From SABI01 sp963678555 (GTDB taxonomy: Bacteria; Spirochaetota; Spirochaetia; Sphaerochaetales; Sphaerochaetaceae): a stretch of DNA of 64,000 nt. The translations under genes and the position numbers were made by a program. A model generated the notes under the pieces. The model searched no databases. It was not told the origin of the DNA and saw nothing but the letters and a program-made list of their open reading frames with translations. Location: positions 248,001 through 312,000 of the forward strand of contig CAXXJA010000001.1 in assembly GCA_963678555.2 (NCBI GenBank), given 5' to 3'. This document shows positions 62,231-64,000 of the stretch, in pieces (the first letter of the stretch is position 1; each line of letters starts with the position of its first letter).

Positions 62231-62392
62231 TTATGCCTCCCCGATTTCTGAAGGAGAAGGCTTTGTTCGCTCAATCTTTGACTTTTCGATCATGGAGACC
62301 CTCCCGTCATGAACCTTGACGGTAATAACGAGGTCTCCATACTTCAGGTGCTTAAGGGATGACTCAATCCATCGAATAATTTCGTTAATCAT
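62231..62392 (-). CDS. 53-residue hypothetical protein of the phage-like module
   Basis: ATG 62392 opens a frame of 53 codons ending at TAA directly beside the start of the 31-residue ORF (62230). The product 'MINEIIRWIESSLKHLKYGDLVITVKVHDGRVSMIEKSKIERTKPSPSEI' has a helix followed by beta-strands, like the DUF2292-type small proteins ('IxExLxxLxYGsItIxVHdGkVvqIe') common in phages and clostridia. GGAGGCAAT precedes the start. The start overlaps the end of the HTH gene by eight bases. Confidence 0.6.
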   Translation of the reverse strand: MINEIIRWIESSLKHLKYGDLVITVKVHDGRVSMIEKSKIERTKPSPSEIGEA

Positions 62393-62585
62393 GGATTGCC
62401 TCCTTCAGGCCATCGTTGACGATCGTCTCCACCTGTTCTCGAGTAAAGCGGACGGCGGTTCCAAGTTTGATACATGGGATTCTCTTTGCGGAGACCCATG
62501 CCCGTAATGTCTGAGGTTTGATATTGAGAATTTCTGCAACTTCTTGATAGGTAAGCAGTGAATCACCGATGTACTTCGTATCCAT
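62385..62585 (-). CDS. Excisionase/MerR-type helix-turn-helix protein
   Basis: A 66-residue DNA-binding protein starting at ATG 62585 with GGAGAAG upstream. 'LLTYQEVAEILNIKPQTLRAWVSAKRIPCIKLGTAVRFTREQVETIV' is the HTH_17/excisionase pattern: a winged HTH in which 'QTLRAW' forms the recognition helix and 'RFTREQ' the wing end. Such proteins direct excision or act as regulators of integrative elements. It is the first gene of the compact module, behind an AT-rich upstream region that should contain the promoter. Confidence 0.78.
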   Translation of the reverse strand: MDTKYIGDSLLTYQEVAEILNIKPQTLRAWVSAKRIPCIKLGTAVRFTREQVETIVNDGLKEAIHD

Positions 62586-62782
62586 AAAATCTTCTCCGTT
62601 GATAACATTGGATTGGCATGCCTGCCTGTTTGTTATCTGTGAAAAGCTTAGATCCGAAAACAAAATGCATCGGTGAGTATTTCATTATATATTTTTGGTT
62701 TTAACTAATTATAATGTAATAATATAAAATGCATTCACAAAAAAACTTCGAATGCATTTTAGGACTCTATATGAAGTGAACT

Positions 62783-64000
62783 CTACTCATGACCTTTTTC
62801 AAACCTTTGAATGACCTCCATGAATCGAGGTTTCCCTGAAGGGATTTTCTTTTCATTATCCAGGATCCGGTCGTGTGCTGATTTTAAAGTGCTTATATTT
62901 AGTATTTCTCCGTCACCATCACAAAAATGAGCTTGAATGGGTTTCCAGAGGTATGTTGTGTCATCCTTCTTCCATATGAGGTCCTTTTTTTCAAGATAGA
63001 AGAAGAGCATCATCAGATCTGGAACGGTGCGGGGCTTAATCCATGCTATTCTATTTCTTGAAGTTGTAGGTTCCTCAGTGAAATGTGGTTCGGAAACTGA
63101 AATCCAGAAGTGTTTACGGAATTCACTGTAGTCATCGTCGTTTATATACGTGGTATCGACAAGAATCTGATATATTAAGCTTAATTCAGACTCTGTTCCT
63201 CTCCACCAAAATGGTTCAAGCACTATTTTCTTTTTCTTCCTAGATTTTTTCTGCCTCTTTCTTGCAGCTTCGATAATCTCTTGTTGTTGATCTTCTGTCT
63301 GCAGATCAAAAATGAAAATATCTTTATTGAGAGACTCTAATTCTTTTATCAGGTAGTATTCAGATTTGATATTTTGGGAAGGGACCAAACCAACTCTCTT
63401 TTGCAACTGCTCGAGATGTCTGATGTATACATTTTTATCCCAGAATCCCTTATGATATTTATATGATTCTGAGGGTGGCAATGCGGGAGTTCTTTTTCTT
63501 ATTTCCTCAGTATATTGTAAGGCAAACTCGCTGAAGATATCTTTGACTTCATCAAATAATTCCAGAGCGAAGCTCGTGCGTTCAAAGGGGGGAGTCCCTA
63601 TTGGGTATACACTGAAATGATCCTTGTATGATTTTATTGTTTTCTTTAAAAGGTCCTGTGGAATAGGACGATAAAAGTAAGGTGTTAAGAGTCTGATGTG
63701 TTCTCCCCCTACATAAATGGTATGAGCAAATACATCAGGTTTTTCTGTACTGCATCCATGAGACCATAAGTCGATCACATTCATCATTACTCTATCCCGA
63801 TCTTCTGTGGTTCTGACATTATCATGCAGATATGCGAATTCCCTGCCTGAAACAAATATTTCGGGGAAATGATTTTGTACAGCAATATCAATAGATTCCT
63901 CAATCTGGGAAATCTCCTCTTTCATGGCATTAAAAACAGCCCCTGGGAAGAACGTATACAGGGTTTCATTTATCCGTTTACCCGATTTCAGTTTCAATTC
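62783..64000 (-). CDS. Hypothetical protein, 5' end outside window
   Basis: This frame stays open to base 64000, so the N-terminus is missing; at least 404 residues are visible. It begins '...LKLKSGKRINETLYTFFPGAVFNAMKEEISQIEES', has a very basic stretch 'RKRQKKSRKKKKIV' in the middle, and ends in a helical domain 'WWRGTESELSLIYQILVDTTYI...PDLMMLFFYLEKKDLIW'. The C-terminal pattern is like regulatory or replication-associated domains of mobile elements, but I cannot name the family. It lies on the same strand as the phage-like module, about 200 bases upstream of the HTH gene. Confidence 0.6.
   Translation of the reverse strand, partial: ELKLKSGKRINETLYTFFPGAVFNAMKEEISQIEESIDIAVQNHFPEIFVSGREFAYLHDNVRTTEDRDRVMMNVIDLWSHGCSTEKPDVFAHTIYVGGEHIRLLTPYFYRPIPQDLLKKTIKSYKDHFSVYPIGTPPFERTSFALELFDEVKDIFSEFALQYTEEIRKRTPALPPSESYKYHKGFWDKNVYIRHLEQLQKRVGLVPSQNIKSEYYLIKELESLNKDIFIFDLQTEDQQQEIIEAARKRQKKSRKKKKIVLEPFWWRGTESELSLIYQILVDTTYINDDDYSEFRKHFWISVSEPHFTEEPTTSRNRIAWIKPRTVPDLMMLFFYLEKKDLIWKKDDTTYLWKPIQAHFCDGDGEILNISTLKSAHDRILDNEKKIPSGKPRFMEVIQRFEKGHE

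Noticed and set aside
1..64000. CRISPR array or Cas genes
   Set aside because: No regularly spaced short direct repeats and no Cas-like motifs were seen on either strand.

Overview
The window looks like accessory DNA from a spirochaete-like bacterium. This is inferred mainly from the lipoprotein at 14.4-15.4 kb, whose signal peptide and 'GPSGGYVFYDDE' module are common in Spirochaetaceae, and from the moderate GC content with strong Shine-Dalgarno sites. No ribosomal or core gene is present to fix the taxon. The window is dominated by defence-type operons, insertion sequences and, at the right edge, a phage-like replication module.

Layout. 0-3.2 kb is a transposon graveyard: the C-terminal part of one IS1634/IS4-type transposase, then a second one split by a ~0.5 kb IS21-like non-autonomous element. 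3.3-8.6 kb is a three-gene operon that I do not recognise as any named system: a SNF2-type helicase, an actin/Hsp70-fold ATPase, and a 256-residue protein with faint uracil-DNA-glycosylase-like motifs. 8.8-13.5 kb encodes a YhaO/SbcD-like nuclease and a membrane-anchored YhaN/SbcC-like ATPase with an unusual C-terminal extension. 13.5-17.5 kb holds an IS66 remnant, the lipoprotein and an intact IS1634-family element with inverted repeats and a 6-bp target duplication. 17.5-23.3 kb is a run of small, mostly unknown genes, including an unusual N-formylglutamate-amidohydrolase fusion. It contains duplicated segments that look like cassette exchange. 23.3-24.3 kb is a gene-free junction with a structured repeat, a strong terminator and the 3' half of a tRNA-Val-like sequence.

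24.3-58.9 kb is a dense defence island. It contains an IetAS-type pair (AAA ATPase and S8 protease), an ISL3 element with a perfect 8-bp duplication, a DUF499 ATPase/DUF1156 methyltransferase/SNF2 helicase operon with two HEPN-like motifs, a divergent DUF6361-PLD-helicase operon, and a Druantia type III-like pair (DruH/DruE). A small zinc ribbon and a NucS-like PD-(D/E)XK protein follow. A second copy of the structured repeat at about 59.2-59.4 kb closes the island, so two related repeats bracket its ~35 kb.

59.7-64 kb is on the minus strand and carries a compact, overlapping phage or integrative-element module: HTH/excisionase-like, DUF4373-type replication protein, DnaC-like loader, and terminase-small-subunit-like protein. 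The tRNA-like scar, excisionase-like protein and phage genes suggest that the defence island travels on, or sits beside, an integrative element. Most system names rest on domain content and gene order read by eye, not on database searches.
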